Numbered from the stretch's first letter, positions 45,591 through 54,221 are shown. The stretch is 64,000 nucleotides of DNA from UBA940 sp031548515 (GCA_031548515.1 JAVBRB010000017.1:1-64000), one strand, 5' to 3'. Program-made: numbers and translations. The notes: generated from the letters alone by a model not told the origin.

Positions 45591-45598
45591 CAAATTTA
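45591..45598 (-). promoter_or_regulatory. Possible -7 element TAAATTTG for the TPR gene
   Basis: TAAATTTG fits TAnnTTTG but lies about 129 bases before the ATG and lacks a -33 match. The rest of the 45463-45707 gap holds only a 7-bp inverted repeat (CTCCGGC/GCCGGAG, 45531-45560). Confidence 0.3.
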
Positions 45599-45707
45599 AA
45601 TATTATTCCGGTATTTCATCAATTTTATTCCTGGTTTTTGTTGCCTCCCTCGCAAGATGCCTCCCCCGGCGTACTGCCGGCCGGCACCTGGTCGATGAAC
45701 TCACGCC

Positions 45708-48287
45708 TTAAGCGCTCGGTTCAGCGGTTCCGGTAGCTTCGTCCGAAGCACCGCTTTCCTGTTCTTCGGATACCGCTTCGTCGTCACTGCGCGGGACTGC
45801 TGTAACCGAAGCAATCTCATCGCCCTCGCGCAGATTGATGACTTTAACACCCTGAGTAGCACGTCCCGCCATGCGGATACCCGAAACGGCAGTACGGATG
45901 GTGATGCCGCTCTTGTTTATTATCATCAGGTCGTCTTCGTCGTTCACCGCCTGAATCGAAATCAGCGCTCCGGTCTTATCAGTGATATTGATGGTCTTGA
46001 CACCTTTTCCTCCGCGGTTTGTGATGCGGTATTCATCCAGGTCGGTACGTTTGCCGAATCCTTTTTCGCTCAGAACCAACACGTCCTGCACACTGTCGGG
46101 TTCCACGCAGATCATGCCTATAACCTCTTCTCCCCTGCCAAGACTGACACCCCGCACACCAGCGCCGGTACGCCCGATGGGACGGACTGTCTCCTCGTTG
46201 AAACGGATAGCTTTTCCGGCGTTTGTCGCGATCATCACTTCTGCCTTTCCGCTCGTAAGTTTGACTTCGAGCAGTTGATCGCCTTCGCGGATAGTTATGG
46301 CGTTCACCCCGTTCTGGCGCGGACGCGAATAAGCCTCTAGCTTGGTTTTCTTGATCGTCCCCGACTTGGTGCACATCACGATGCAATTATTTTCGACATA
46401 CTCTTTATCGTCGAGCTTCTTCACATTGATATACGCGCGCACCTTGTCGTCCGGGTCGATCTGGATGAGGTTCTGGATGGCGCGTCCTTTAGCCGAACGC
46501 GGCCCTTCAGGAATATTGTAGACCTTGAGCCAGAAGCAGCGCCCTTTCTCGGTAAAGAACATCATCGTGTTGTGCATCGTGGCGACGTAGAGGTGCTCGA
46601 TGAAGTCCTCGTCGCGTGTCGCGCTGCCCTTTGCACCTATGCCACCGCGCGCCTGGGTGCGGTATTCGGTCAGCGGCGTGCGCTTGATGTAACCCATGCG
46701 AGAGATGGTGATTACCATGTCGTCGTCCGCATAGAAATCTTCCGGGTTGAATTCTTCGGCGCTGTAAACGATCTCCGTGCGGCGCCTGTCGCCGTATTTT
46801 TCCCTGATTTCAAGAAGTTCGGTCTTCACCACAGCCATCTGTTCGGCCACACTGCCCAGGATCTCGTTGAAACGGGCGATCTGTTTCATCAGTTCATCAT
46901 GTTCGTTCTGCAGTTTGCCGCGTTCCAGACCGGTGAGGGCGCGCAAACGCATGTTCACGATTTCGGTCGCCTGGATTTCGGTCAGGCCGAAGCGCTCCAT
47001 AAGGCTCGTCTTGGCTGTCTCCGTATTCTCCGAAGCACGGATGATGCGGATTACCTCGTCGATGTTGTCCTGCGCGATGAGCAGGCCCTGAACTATATGC
47101 AGGCGTTCCTCGGCCTTCCTGAGATCGAAGCGCGTACGCCTTACTATCACCTCGTGGCGGTGCTTTACGAAATGATGCACCATATCCTTCAGGTTGAGCA
47201 GTTCGGGACGTCCGTCCACCAGGGCGATGTTGTTGACCGCGAACGAACTCTGCAGCGGCGTCATCTTATAGAGCATGTTCAGCACAACGCTCGCAACCGC
47301 ATCCGTTTTCAGGATTATGACGATTCGCATACCCTTGCGGTCGCTCTCGTCATTGATGTATGAAATGCCTTCGATTTTCTTTTCGTTGATAAGATCGGCG
47401 ATTTTGCGGATCATCTCGGCCTTGTTGACCATATACGGGATTTCGGAAATCACGATACATTCGCGGCCCGACGGAGTATGCTCGATCTCAGTCTTGCCTC
47501 GCATGATGACGCGTCCGCGTCCCGTTTCCAGAGCCTCGCGCACCCCTTCGTAACCATAGATGATACCTCCGGTGGGAAAGTCCGGCCCTTTGACATATTC
47601 CAACAGCCCCGAAACCTCGATCTCTGGATTGTCGATATACGCCGCACAGGCATCGATCACCTCGGTCAGATTATGGGGAGCCATATTTGTCGCCATACCT
47701 ACGGCGATACCGCTGGCACCGTTGCACAGCAAGAGGGGTATCTTTGTAGGAAGAACGGTCGGCTCATTGAGAGTGTCGTCGAAGTTGAGAGTAAAGTCTA
47801 TGGTGTCTTTTTCAATGTCGGACATAACTTCGTCGGCCAGCTTGCGCATACGGGCCTCCGTATAACGCATCGCCGCCGGCGAGTCGCCGTCCACCGAACC
47901 GAAGTTACCCTGGCCGTCGACCAACGGATAGCGCAGGCTCCATTCCTGGGCCATACGCGCCATAGCTTCATATATCGAGCTGTCGCCGTGCGGGTGGAAC
48001 TTACCCATCACATCCCCCACGATACGCGCCGACTTACGGTGCGGTTTGTCCGAATAAAGTCCGAGTTCGTTGCTCATACCGTACAGGATGCGCCTCTGGA
48101 CCGGTTTCAGTCCGTCGCGGATATCGGGCAGCGCGCGCGAAACGATCACCGACATCGAGTAGTCGATGTAGGCAGTCTTCATCTGCTCGGTTATGTTAAC
48201 TGCGATGATTTTACCATTGCCGGCAAGCTGTTCTCCGGCGGTGTTTGCTTGATTTTCCCCTTCGACGGGGTCTTTTATTTCTGCCAT
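45708..48287 (-). CDS. gyrA: DNA gyrase subunit A
   Basis: GyrA is the strand-breaking subunit of gyrase. The 859-residue protein shows SMSVIVSRALPDIRDGLKPV, the quinolone-determining segment HPHGDSSIYEAM (Ser at the position of E. coli Ser83 and Glu at that of Asp87), the catalytic Tyr in AAMRYTEARMRKL, and a C-terminal beta-pinwheel with a GyrA-box-like TNRGGKGVK. The C-terminus ends in an acidic Ser/Thr/Glu tail. It has a consensus promoter, and the vWA/WG module lies upstream in the same orientation. Confidence 0.97.
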   Translation of the reverse strand: MAEIKDPVEGENQANTAGEQLAGNGKIIAVNITEQMKTAYIDYSMSVIVSRALPDIRDGLKPVQRRILYGMSNELGLYSDKPHRKSARIVGDVMGKFHPHGDSSIYEAMARMAQEWSLRYPLVDGQGNFGSVDGDSPAAMRYTEARMRKLADEVMSDIEKDTIDFTLNFDDTLNEPTVLPTKIPLLLCNGASGIAVGMATNMAPHNLTEVIDACAAYIDNPEIEVSGLLEYVKGPDFPTGGIIYGYEGVREALETGRGRVIMRGKTEIEHTPSGRECIVISEIPYMVNKAEMIRKIADLINEKKIEGISYINDESDRKGMRIVIILKTDAVASVVLNMLYKMTPLQSSFAVNNIALVDGRPELLNLKDMVHHFVKHRHEVIVRRTRFDLRKAEERLHIVQGLLIAQDNIDEVIRIIRASENTETAKTSLMERFGLTEIQATEIVNMRLRALTGLERGKLQNEHDELMKQIARFNEILGSVAEQMAVVKTELLEIREKYGDRRRTEIVYSAEEFNPEDFYADDDMVITISRMGYIKRTPLTEYRTQARGGIGAKGSATRDEDFIEHLYVATMHNTMMFFTEKGRCFWLKVYNIPEGPRSAKGRAIQNLIQIDPDDKVRAYINVKKLDDKEYVENNCIVMCTKSGTIKKTKLEAYSRPRQNGVNAITIREGDQLLEVKLTSGKAEVMIATNAGKAIRFNEETVRPIGRTGAGVRGVSLGRGEEVIGMICVEPDSVQDVLVLSEKGFGKRTDLDEYRITNRGGKGVKTINITDKTGALISIQAVNDEDDLMIINKSGITIRTAVSGIRMAGRATQGVKVINLREGDEIASVTAVPRSDDEAVSEEQESGASDEATGTAEPSA

Positions 48288-48318
48288 TTGTAATGGTTTT
48301 TGGTATCAATCGAATCTC

Positions 48319-48349
48319 CAAAAATAAGCTTTTCAGGCTGAATGAGCAA
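48319..48349 (-). promoter_or_regulatory. Bacteroidetes-type promoter for gyrA
   Basis: On the minus strand TTTG (complement of 48346-48349), exactly 19 bases, then TATTTTTG (complement of 48319-48326) match the consensus. It lies 32 bases before the gyrA ATG. Confidence 0.8.
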
Positions 48350-48471
48350 AATAAAGGGCCGCAAAATCGACCCTCACGAAAAGTTTTTCGTATTTTACCG
48401 TAATAACGGCCATTTTCAGGCGATTTTACGGTCTTCAAATTCAGCCTCGACAGGGTGGCGGATAAAATGGT

Positions 48472-49821
48472 TTAAAGTTTTCTGCCAGCCGGGTCGATAT
48501 AGAAATCTTCCTCGCCGGACGTTACGAACGCACACCCTTCCGAGAACGAAGTCGCATCATCATAGATGCACGGAATGACTTCGCGTCCCTCGGCATCTAT
48601 AAAACCGCATCTACCTTCTTTCTGGGCAAGGATAAGCCCTTCGGAACATTCGCCCAGCCAATCATATGAGTCAGCAGTAAGCAGCATCCCGTCCCGGTCG
48701 AGCAACGACCAACGGCCATCTTTCATAACGGCAGTCAGTCCGAAATAGTCGTCCCAGGCCAACTCTTCGTAAACCGGTTCGAGGACTGCACGGCCCCCTT
48801 TGTCGATGAGTCCTTTGCCGGTAGCGGCTTCGACCTCGGCCCTTCCCTCGCGGAAAGGCGCGGCACGCAGCCACACAGTGTCGATGACCGGACGGTTGCG
48901 GCGGTCGACATATCTCCACCCGCCTCCATCGCGCACGCATTTGATGCCGTCGCCGCCATCTTCGCGCCACGAATACCCGGCTGTTTCCTCTCTTGCCTTT
49001 GCTTCAGACTCGCCAAGTACAACAGAAAGCTTCGCACCAAGCACGGCAATCTCCTCGGCCGAATATTCCGACAATCTGCGTACACCGCCGGCCACATCGC
49101 CGGCCAGTATTTGTGCTGGTTCCGGAAAGCCCGTTTCGGATGAAGCGGCACACAGCCTTTCGGCAAGCGGACGTGCCGCGGCCAAACCAGATATCAAAGG
49201 CAATCCAACCCCGGCAAACCTGCCCGGCATCGCCGCTGTGAACAAAAACGCAAGGGCAATCACCGGCGATTCGTCGTTGGCTGAGAATCCGGTTACACAA
49301 ACCTCACCGCGAGCCGACACAGACACTTTGCGGGCTACGATCTTGTCGCACCCATTGTTCAGCGCCCATTCGGCCATCTCTCCGAACGATCTCAGCGCGG
49401 CGAGTATCTTTTCCGCCGGGCTTTCCGACGAAACCGTCCGCTGCAGGAAGTCCGCCATCCGCTCGCCGCCTGTTCCCGGGCGGATCAGAATGTCCACCTC
49501 GACACTTTTCCCGGCAGAATCGAACAGGATGAGTTCTTTCTCAAGCAGATCCCACTCCGTGAAGAAACGCGACCCTAAGCCTTTGTCCTTATCGCGCAGC
49601 GCCTGCAGGCGGTTGGCGGTTTCGGCATCGTACCTCAACGGGCACCTCAATGTGAATCGGGTCTCTCCTATCATCGCTTCGAAGTCGGCCAACCCATGAC
49701 CGGGCATCGCGAAAAGAGGATTCCCGGCAGTATCCATGACAGGGAGAACTTTTCCGAGCGTGCGGAAACGCCCGTCATTGTTGGTCAGGGCCTCAATATA
49801 TTGCTGGATGGCCAGTATCAT
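48472..49821 (-). CDS. Pseudokinase-WG repeat protein
   Basis: The 449-residue cytoplasmic protein ends in about five WG-type repeats (residues 290-449; for example GWRYVDRRNRPVIDTVW, GRWSLLDRDGMLL, GRCGFIDAEGREVIPCIYDD). The N-terminal 270 residues look like a decayed version of the kinase two genes upstream: EWALNNGCDKIVARKVSV stands where that protein has the HGDLKPENIVV catalytic loop, VCVTGFSA where it has the metal-binding LIDCDA, and NDESPVIALAFLFTAAMPG aligns with DDYPALLISASLHALALQPG. The catalytic Asp, Asn and activation segment are absent. Its start overlaps the vWA stop (ATGA), implying coupled translation. The pseudokinase reading rests on alignment by eye. Confidence 0.72.
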   Translation of the reverse strand: MILAIQQYIEALTNNDGRFRTLGKVLPVMDTAGNPLFAMPGHGLADFEAMIGETRFTLRCPLRYDAETANRLQALRDKDKGLGSRFFTEWDLLEKELILFDSAGKSVEVDILIRPGTGGERMADFLQRTVSSESPAEKILAALRSFGEMAEWALNNGCDKIVARKVSVSARGEVCVTGFSANDESPVIALAFLFTAAMPGRFAGVGLPLISGLAAARPLAERLCAASSETGFPEPAQILAGDVAGGVRRLSEYSAEEIAVLGAKLSVVLGESEAKAREETAGYSWREDGGDGIKCVRDGGGWRYVDRRNRPVIDTVWLRAAPFREGRAEVEAATGKGLIDKGGRAVLEPVYEELAWDDYFGLTAVMKDGRWSLLDRDGMLLTADSYDWLGECSEGLILAQKEGRCGFIDAEGREVIPCIYDDATSFSEGCAFVTSGEEDFYIDPAGRKL

Positions 49822-50672
49822 AGCATAACACTATTGATAGAACCAATATTCATCATGGCTACGAGGTCGGCAATCGGACTGTTGTAGGCCATACCACGAA
49901 ACGGCGCAACGAACCCGGGACGAATAGAAGCCACGACATCATGATAATTTTCGGGCATCTCGCTCGATATGTCATACAGAAGGCGGGCGTAACGGTGAAC
50001 AGGGAGTTCGTCGGGCGAGGACGGGAAAAGCACGGGCTGCTGTACGTCGCTCACTTTCGCCAGGTGGATGTTTATCAGAAGTGTGTTGCCATCCGCTGTT
50101 CCGGTGTCCCGGATGGCCGAGGCAAAGCCGCGAATACGGTCTTCACTGCCGTCTGAAGCTTCGCCGTCGGTGATATTGATGACAGTCGGAGGATGGCTTG
50201 TGGCGTTGGTTTTGCGGCGGCACCACCATTCGAGCAGGGCCAATGCGTCGCGCATCACTCCGCACATGGGAGTTATCCCGGCCGCTTTCGGCTCGATCCA
50301 CATGTTCTGCGCGGTGACAGCCATCACGCTGCGCCCCGACGGGAGCATCCTTTCGCGCACTATCTGCTCGCGGCGCACTTTTAACGCGGCAAGTCGCGAA
50401 GGAGTGGTGAACTCCCCGGTGGACGAAAGCAGCGACTCTATCCCGTCTCCCGAATATCCAATAACGGCGATGTCGTAATAGTCGCGCACACCGCCTTCAC
50501 GCCGGGCACGGTACAACAGTTCGTCTATAAATGAGTTGACCACGAGCGCCACTGCCCGCGATTTGGGCATCTCTTCGCCCGAAAAGAAGATTTTCTCCTT
50601 CATCGACCCCGAGCGGTCGATAAGCACGACAAAAGCCGTGGGATGCAGACGGGTAATCGGAGCTTTGTACAT
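49818..50672 (-). CDS. TerY/YegL-like vWA domain protein
   Basis: The 284-residue cytoplasmic protein is a single von Willebrand A domain. The metal-ion site is intact: DRSGS (Asp19, Ser21, Ser23), Thr134 in AGITPMCGVMRDAL, and Asp169 in NITDGEASD. The layout, with SRAVALVVNSFIDELLYRA and a C-terminal SSEMPENY, matches TerY/YegL proteins that accompany a PP2C phosphatase and a kinase in TerY-P modules. Here the partners are a kinase-WG protein upstream and a pseudokinase-WG protein with an overlapping start downstream. It has its own candidate promoter at 50810-50817 on the minus strand. Confidence 0.88.
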   Translation of the reverse strand: MYKAPITRLHPTAFVVLIDRSGSMKEKIFFSGEEMPKSRAVALVVNSFIDELLYRARREGGVRDYYDIAVIGYSGDGIESLLSSTGEFTTPSRLAALKVRREQIVRERMLPSGRSVMAVTAQNMWIEPKAAGITPMCGVMRDALALLEWWCRRKTNATSHPPTVINITDGEASDGSEDRIRGFASAIRDTGTADGNTLLINIHLAKVSDVQQPVLFPSSPDELPVHRYARLLYDISSEMPENYHDVVASIRPGFVAPFRGMAYNSPIADLVAMMNIGSINSVML

Positions 50673-50965
50673 TGGTCCGGGTCTGTGATTCAGCCTCGGG
50701 GAAGTCGGGCTAAAACCCCGAAGACATGTTTGGTTAACCTTAATATAGCAGGACCCGGGAGAAAAACAGGAACTTGCTCACAGTTTCCCGGGGTGCATCC
50801 TATATTCTACAAATGTACTAAAAAATCTGATTTATGTTCCATAAAGGCGAGAAATAACAGTGATTTATATGCTTTTGACAAAAAAGAACCGACCGCCTCA
50901 TCACAGTGTCCCGCATGAGATGTGGACCTCCTGTTGTTTCAAGCCGCCTCCACCGGTATCGACGC
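50673..50965 (-). other. Spacer and structured leader between kinase-WG and vWA genes
   Basis: This 293-base gap has no gene. Downstream of a -7 element at 50810-50817 the leader contains inverted repeats CCCGGGA/TCCCGGG (50754-50760 and 50786-50792), TCGGGG/CCCCGA (50696-50721), and CCGGGTC/GACCCGG (50677-50683 and 50752-50758). These overlap, so alternative folds are possible. Confidence 0.5.
50810..50817 (-). promoter_or_regulatory. -7 element TACATTTG for the vWA gene
   Basis: The minus strand reads TACATTTG, matching TAnnTTTG, 137 bases before the vWA ATG. The -33 match is poor. Confidence 0.5.
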
Positions 50966-52093
50966 CTACGTTCCCGCGGAGAACAATCGTTCTTTCATCG
51001 CATCATGGCCCAAGCCAGATTCGCAGATATTTCCGGCCCGGTCGATGAAGTGCCACCATCGGCCGAGCCTTACGGCCGCACGGCTGCCACGGAATTCTAT
51101 AACTTCGTCCCAAAAAGGAGCTATCACGGGGGTTTTTCCGCCGTCGGCAAAACCCCATCCGCCCTTTTCGACAAAAGATGTAAGGGGTCCGCTCGGCGCG
51201 GCAGGGGGCTGCGCAAAGTATCTTCCGGCATTTTCAACTTCGGGAAAAGTCGAAGCCAGAGCTTCCGCCATGCGGTATTGGCAAGCCATTCCCGCCTGCG
51301 CGAAAAGTCCGAGTATTTCGGCGAAGGCCGCAGAACTTTCCGCGAGGATCTCTTCCGGCAAAAGGATCAGATCGTCTGTCGTATTGTATTTTGCGTAAAG
51401 TCCCGGCTGCAGGGCCAGCGCATGCAGACTGGCCGATATCAACAGTGCCGGGTAATCGTCGATACACTTGTCAAAGTGGGACGAATCGCGCCCCGGATGC
51501 CGATAACCCGGAGTTCCCAGTTCGGCGGCCCGCTGTCCGACAAAATCCGGTATCCACATGGCATCGCAGTCTATCAGCGCAAAGGGCCCGTCGGCCCGGA
51601 CAACGATATTTTCCGGTTTCAGGTCGCCATGGGACCATTCCTGCTCCAAAAGCGTGCGGCAAAAATCGTCGAAAGCATCCGCCAAACTGCCGAGGCACAG
51701 CCTGTCGCCTGTTTTCGCCGCCCTGGCCACAACCGCATCGAGCGTTACGCCTCCAATCCATTCTCCTTCGACCACATCCACCCAACCGGCTTCTCCCGAA
51801 AGCAGATGTACATAAAGTTCATCCGGGAGCAACCGTACTTCAGGCAGCAGCACCGGACGGTTTTGCTCTATGTATGCGTAGATTTCGCGCAAACGCGGAT
51901 TGGGCCTTGCGTAGCATTTCAGCATCCGCCTCTGCCCGCTGCGCAGGTAAGTGAAAACCGCTGCGCTGTTTCCGGCCCGCAACTCCACTTCGCCGTATAC
52001 ATCCTTTTCGACCTCTATGTCGTCCAACGTCCGAAAGACCCCTGTGGGATTTTCGAAAGTGCGGATGTAATCTGTTATCGAGGGTTGTCGCAT
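50966..52093 (-). CDS. Protein kinase fused to WG repeats (TerY-P/YegI-like kinase)
   Basis: With the ATG at 52093 (MRQPSITDYIRTFENPTGVF) the protein has 375 residues; ATG 52147 and TTG 52177 lie inside a hairpin leader and are less likely. The kinase core is intact: Lys59 in RRMLKCYA, Glu70 of helix C, HGDLKPEN (Asp157, Asn162), the metal Asp175 in LIDCDAMWIP (DCD instead of DFG), and GTPGYRHP at 193-200. This is closest to the kinases of TerY-P modules such as E. coli YegI. Residues from about 305 are one to two WG repeats (GGWGFADGGKTPVIAPFWDE, RWWHFIDRAGNI). No membrane segment is present. Substrate is unknown. Confidence 0.82.
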   Translation of the reverse strand: MRQPSITDYIRTFENPTGVFRTLDDIEVEKDVYGEVELRAGNSAAVFTYLRSGQRRMLKCYARPNPRLREIYAYIEQNRPVLLPEVRLLPDELYVHLLSGEAGWVDVVEGEWIGGVTLDAVVARAAKTGDRLCLGSLADAFDDFCRTLLEQEWSHGDLKPENIVVRADGPFALIDCDAMWIPDFVGQRAAELGTPGYRHPGRDSSHFDKCIDDYPALLISASLHALALQPGLYAKYNTTDDLILLPEEILAESSAAFAEILGLFAQAGMACQYRMAEALASTFPEVENAGRYFAQPPAAPSGPLTSFVEKGGWGFADGGKTPVIAPFWDEVIEFRGSRAAVRLGRWWHFIDRAGNICESGLGHDAMKERLFSAGT

Positions 52094-52125
52094 GGAGTCG
52101 TAATAAAACGGCCCCCGGTTGCTTG

Positions 52126-52242
52126 AGCGTCTCACTTCTGCAAGCATAAAGAATACCACATCTTTCAGAGAATTCAACCGAGGGCCGAAACCTTCGATTC
52201 TCTGAAAAATGTGGCTATATTATGTAAATGAAGTGAGACGCT
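52126..52242 (-). promoter_or_regulatory. Self-complementary leader of the kinase-WG transcript
   Basis: Outer arms AGCGTCTCACTTC (52126-52138) and GAAGTGAGACGCT (52230-52242) are perfectly complementary. Inner arms at 52156-52173 and 52197-52214 pair over 18 positions with one G-U (CCACAT..TTTCAGAGAAT against ATTCTCTGAAA..ATGTGG). The expected transcription start is at about 52242, so the RNA would fold from its first nucleotide into a two-tier hairpin ending 33 bases before the ATG. Confidence 0.75.
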
Positions 52243-52248
52243 TCGCTA

Positions 52249-52256
52249 CAAAGATA
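52249..52256 (-). promoter_or_regulatory. -7 element TATCTTTG for the kinase-WG gene
   Basis: The minus strand reads TATCTTTG. A TTTG lies 26 bases upstream, longer than the usual 19-21, and within a perfect palindrome at 52270-52289. Confidence 0.65.
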
Positions 52257-52269
52257 GTTTTTCTTTTCC

Positions 52270-52289
52270 ACTTTTGGCCGGCCAAAAGT
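52270..52289. repeat. Perfect 20-bp palindrome near the kinase-WG promoter
   Basis: ACTTTTGGCC is followed directly by GGCCAAAAGT. It lies 18 bases past the aroF/chorismate mutase stop and 14 bases upstream of the kinase -7 element, so it may be an operator or part of a terminator. Confidence 0.6.
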
Positions 52290-52307
52290 AGTTAAAAGAA
52301 AATCCAG

Positions 52308-53375
52308 TTATTTATTCATAACATTATTCTGACGGCTGATACTTTCGACGTGGATCGCTTCGAGAATCTCGTTCAGGAACTCACGGCTCAACGACAACCG
52401 GTCGGACTGCGACAGGATACGCTCCTTGATGACACCCCAGCGGTTACTCTGCAGAATGGCCACGTCGTTCTCTTTCTTCACGCGCCCGATCTTTTCGCTT
52501 ATCTTCATCCGGCGGCTCAACAAGTCGAAAATCTCGCCGTCGATCTGGTCGATCTCGTCGCGTAACTGGTCGAGCGACTTCACGAATTCGGGATCGTCGT
52601 TGGCTTCGGCGCGCCAGTTGACGCCGCGTACCAACCTTTCCAGTTCACCAGGTATCACTTGCTGCTTCGCATCGCTCAGCGCCTGCGAGGGGCAGATATG
52701 GCTTTCGATGATAAGGCCGTCATAGCGCAGGTCTGCCGCAGACTGCGAAAGTTCGGCAAGGAACTCTGTCGACCCGGACATGTGCGACGGATCGCATATC
52801 ATCATCATCTCCGGAAACCGGCTGCGCATGTCGAATGCCAGCGGCCACATCGGTGCATTACGGTACTTGCTCTGTCCGAAATAGGAAAAACCTCTGTGTA
52901 TCAATCCAATATCCGTCATAGGTATGCCCACCGCAGCGAAACGGCGCACTGCACCGGCCCACAGGTCGATATCCGGATTCATAGGGTTCTTGATGAGAAC
53001 CTTCACGCCACTACCCTTCAGTGCCTCGGCGACTTCCTGTACCGCAAACGGACTCACGGTCGTCCGAGCGCCTATCCACACGCAGTCGACCTCGAACTCC
53101 AGCGCGCTCTCTACGTGCTTGCTCGAAGCAACCTCGACGCCGATCGGAAGTCCCGTCAGCCTCTTTGCTTCGGCCATCCACGCAAGGCCCTTCAGCCCCA
53201 CCCCCTCGAACGAACCCGGCGAAGTGCGAGGCTTCCATATACCAGCCCTCAACATGTCTACCACCCCCGTTTCGGCCAGCCTCACACATGTTTCCAACGT
53301 CTGCTCACGCGTCTCCGCACTGCACGGTCCCGATATTATCAACGGCCGCTTCTCTCCCAATTTGAACTCTTTCAT
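52308..53375 (-). CDS. Bifunctional DAHP synthase / chorismate mutase
   Basis: The 355-residue fusion has a KDPG-type 3-deoxy-7-phosphoheptulonate synthase at about 1-255 (PLIISGPCSAETREQTLETC, AGIWKPRTSPGSFEGVG, DPSHMSGSTE, GLIIESHICPSQALSDAKQQ) and an AroQ-type chorismate mutase at about 265-345 (LDQLRDEIDQIDGEIFDLLS, RRMKISEKIGRVK). DAHP synthase opens the shikimate pathway and the mutase makes prephenate. The mutase domain often makes the synthase sensitive to prephenate. It is the last gene of the Phe/Tyr operon, 3 bases after tyrA. Confidence 0.95.
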   Translation of the reverse strand: MKEFKLGEKRPLIISGPCSAETREQTLETCVRLAETGVVDMLRAGIWKPRTSPGSFEGVGLKGLAWMAEAKRLTGLPIGVEVASSKHVESALEFEVDCVWIGARTTVSPFAVQEVAEALKGSGVKVLIKNPMNPDIDLWAGAVRRFAAVGIPMTDIGLIHRGFSYFGQSKYRNAPMWPLAFDMRSRFPEMMMICDPSHMSGSTEFLAELSQSAADLRYDGLIIESHICPSQALSDAKQQVIPGELERLVRGVNWRAEANDDPEFVKSLDQLRDEIDQIDGEIFDLLSRRMKISEKIGRVKKENDVAILQSNRWGVIKERILSQSDRLSLSREFLNEILEAIHVESISRQNNVMNK

Positions 53376-53378
53376 ACT

Positions 53379-54221
53379 TTATTTGAGTATCCTCTTTATT
53401 GTATTGGCCTTTTGCATGGCGGCGCGAAGGCCCTCTTTATCGTCTTTTTCGATCATTTTGCGGAGTATCTGCAGTTGGTGGATATGTTCGCGCAGCACGT
53501 CCAGCACGTTGTATTTGTTGCCCATGAAGATGGGCAGCCATGTTTCGGGCGAACTTTTGGCAAGACGCACCGTACTTTCAAAACCGCCGCCGGCAAGGTC
53601 GAAGATATGTTCCTCCTCGCGTTCCTTTTCGAGCACGGTGAGCGCCAGTGCGAACGAGGTGATGTGCGAGATGTGCGACACGTGCGCCGTGTGCATATCC
53701 TGTTCCGCTCCGGTCATGTAAATCATAGGCGAGCCGATCTTTGCATAGATGTTCTCTATCAGTTCCAGTGCGTCCGGATCGCTTTTTTCACGGTCGCAGA
53801 TCACCGTCGTGCGTCCGGTAAAAGCTCCGTGCAGTGCCGCTTCCGGACCGCTGAACTCGGTTCCCCACATGGGATGCGTCGCAACGAAACGCCCCCGGCG
53901 CGGGTGCATCTCGATTACCTCGCAAAGCTCCTCTTTTATCGAACCCATATCCATCACAACCTGGTCCGGGCGCACTTTATTGAGCACTTTTGTAACCAGC
54001 ACGGGCGTGACGTCGACAGGAGTGGCGAGGACGATCAGATCGCCCCCGGCCACAGCCTCATCGTGTGTAACTATGCGGTCGGCAAGCCCCAGTTCGAGCG
54101 CCCTGCGGGCGTTCTCCGGGGAGGTGTCGACCCCCAGTATCTCTTCCGCGAAACCATGATCGCGCAGGCTCAGCGCAAACGAACCCCCGATCAAACCAAG
54201 CCCAAAAACAGATACTTTCAT
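53379..54221 (-). CDS. tyrA: Prephenate dehydrogenase
   Basis: The 280-residue enzyme oxidises prephenate to 4-hydroxyphenylpyruvate for tyrosine. The NAD-binding opening VFGLGLIGGSFALSLRDHG is clear, followed by VLATPVDVTPVL, VMDMGSIKEELCEVI and the substrate-site THPMWGTEFSGPEAAL. No ACT domain is present. It lies in the Phe/Tyr operon, 127 bases downstream of the aminotransferase; that gap holds AT-rich inverted repeats. Confidence 0.94.
   Translation of the reverse strand: MKVSVFGLGLIGGSFALSLRDHGFAEEILGVDTSPENARRALELGLADRIVTHDEAVAGGDLIVLATPVDVTPVLVTKVLNKVRPDQVVMDMGSIKEELCEVIEMHPRRGRFVATHPMWGTEFSGPEAALHGAFTGRTTVICDREKSDPDALELIENIYAKIGSPMIYMTGAEQDMHTAHVSHISHITSFALALTVLEKEREEEHIFDLAGGGFESTVRLAKSSPETWLPIFMGNKYNVLDVLREHIHQLQILRKMIEKDDKEGLRAAMQKANTIKRILK

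Noticed and set aside
48472..52256. A PP2C phosphatase expected in a TerY-P module
   Set aside because: None of the three proteins, nor the flanking frames, shows the Asp/Gly metal motifs of PP2C, so the module is described without one.
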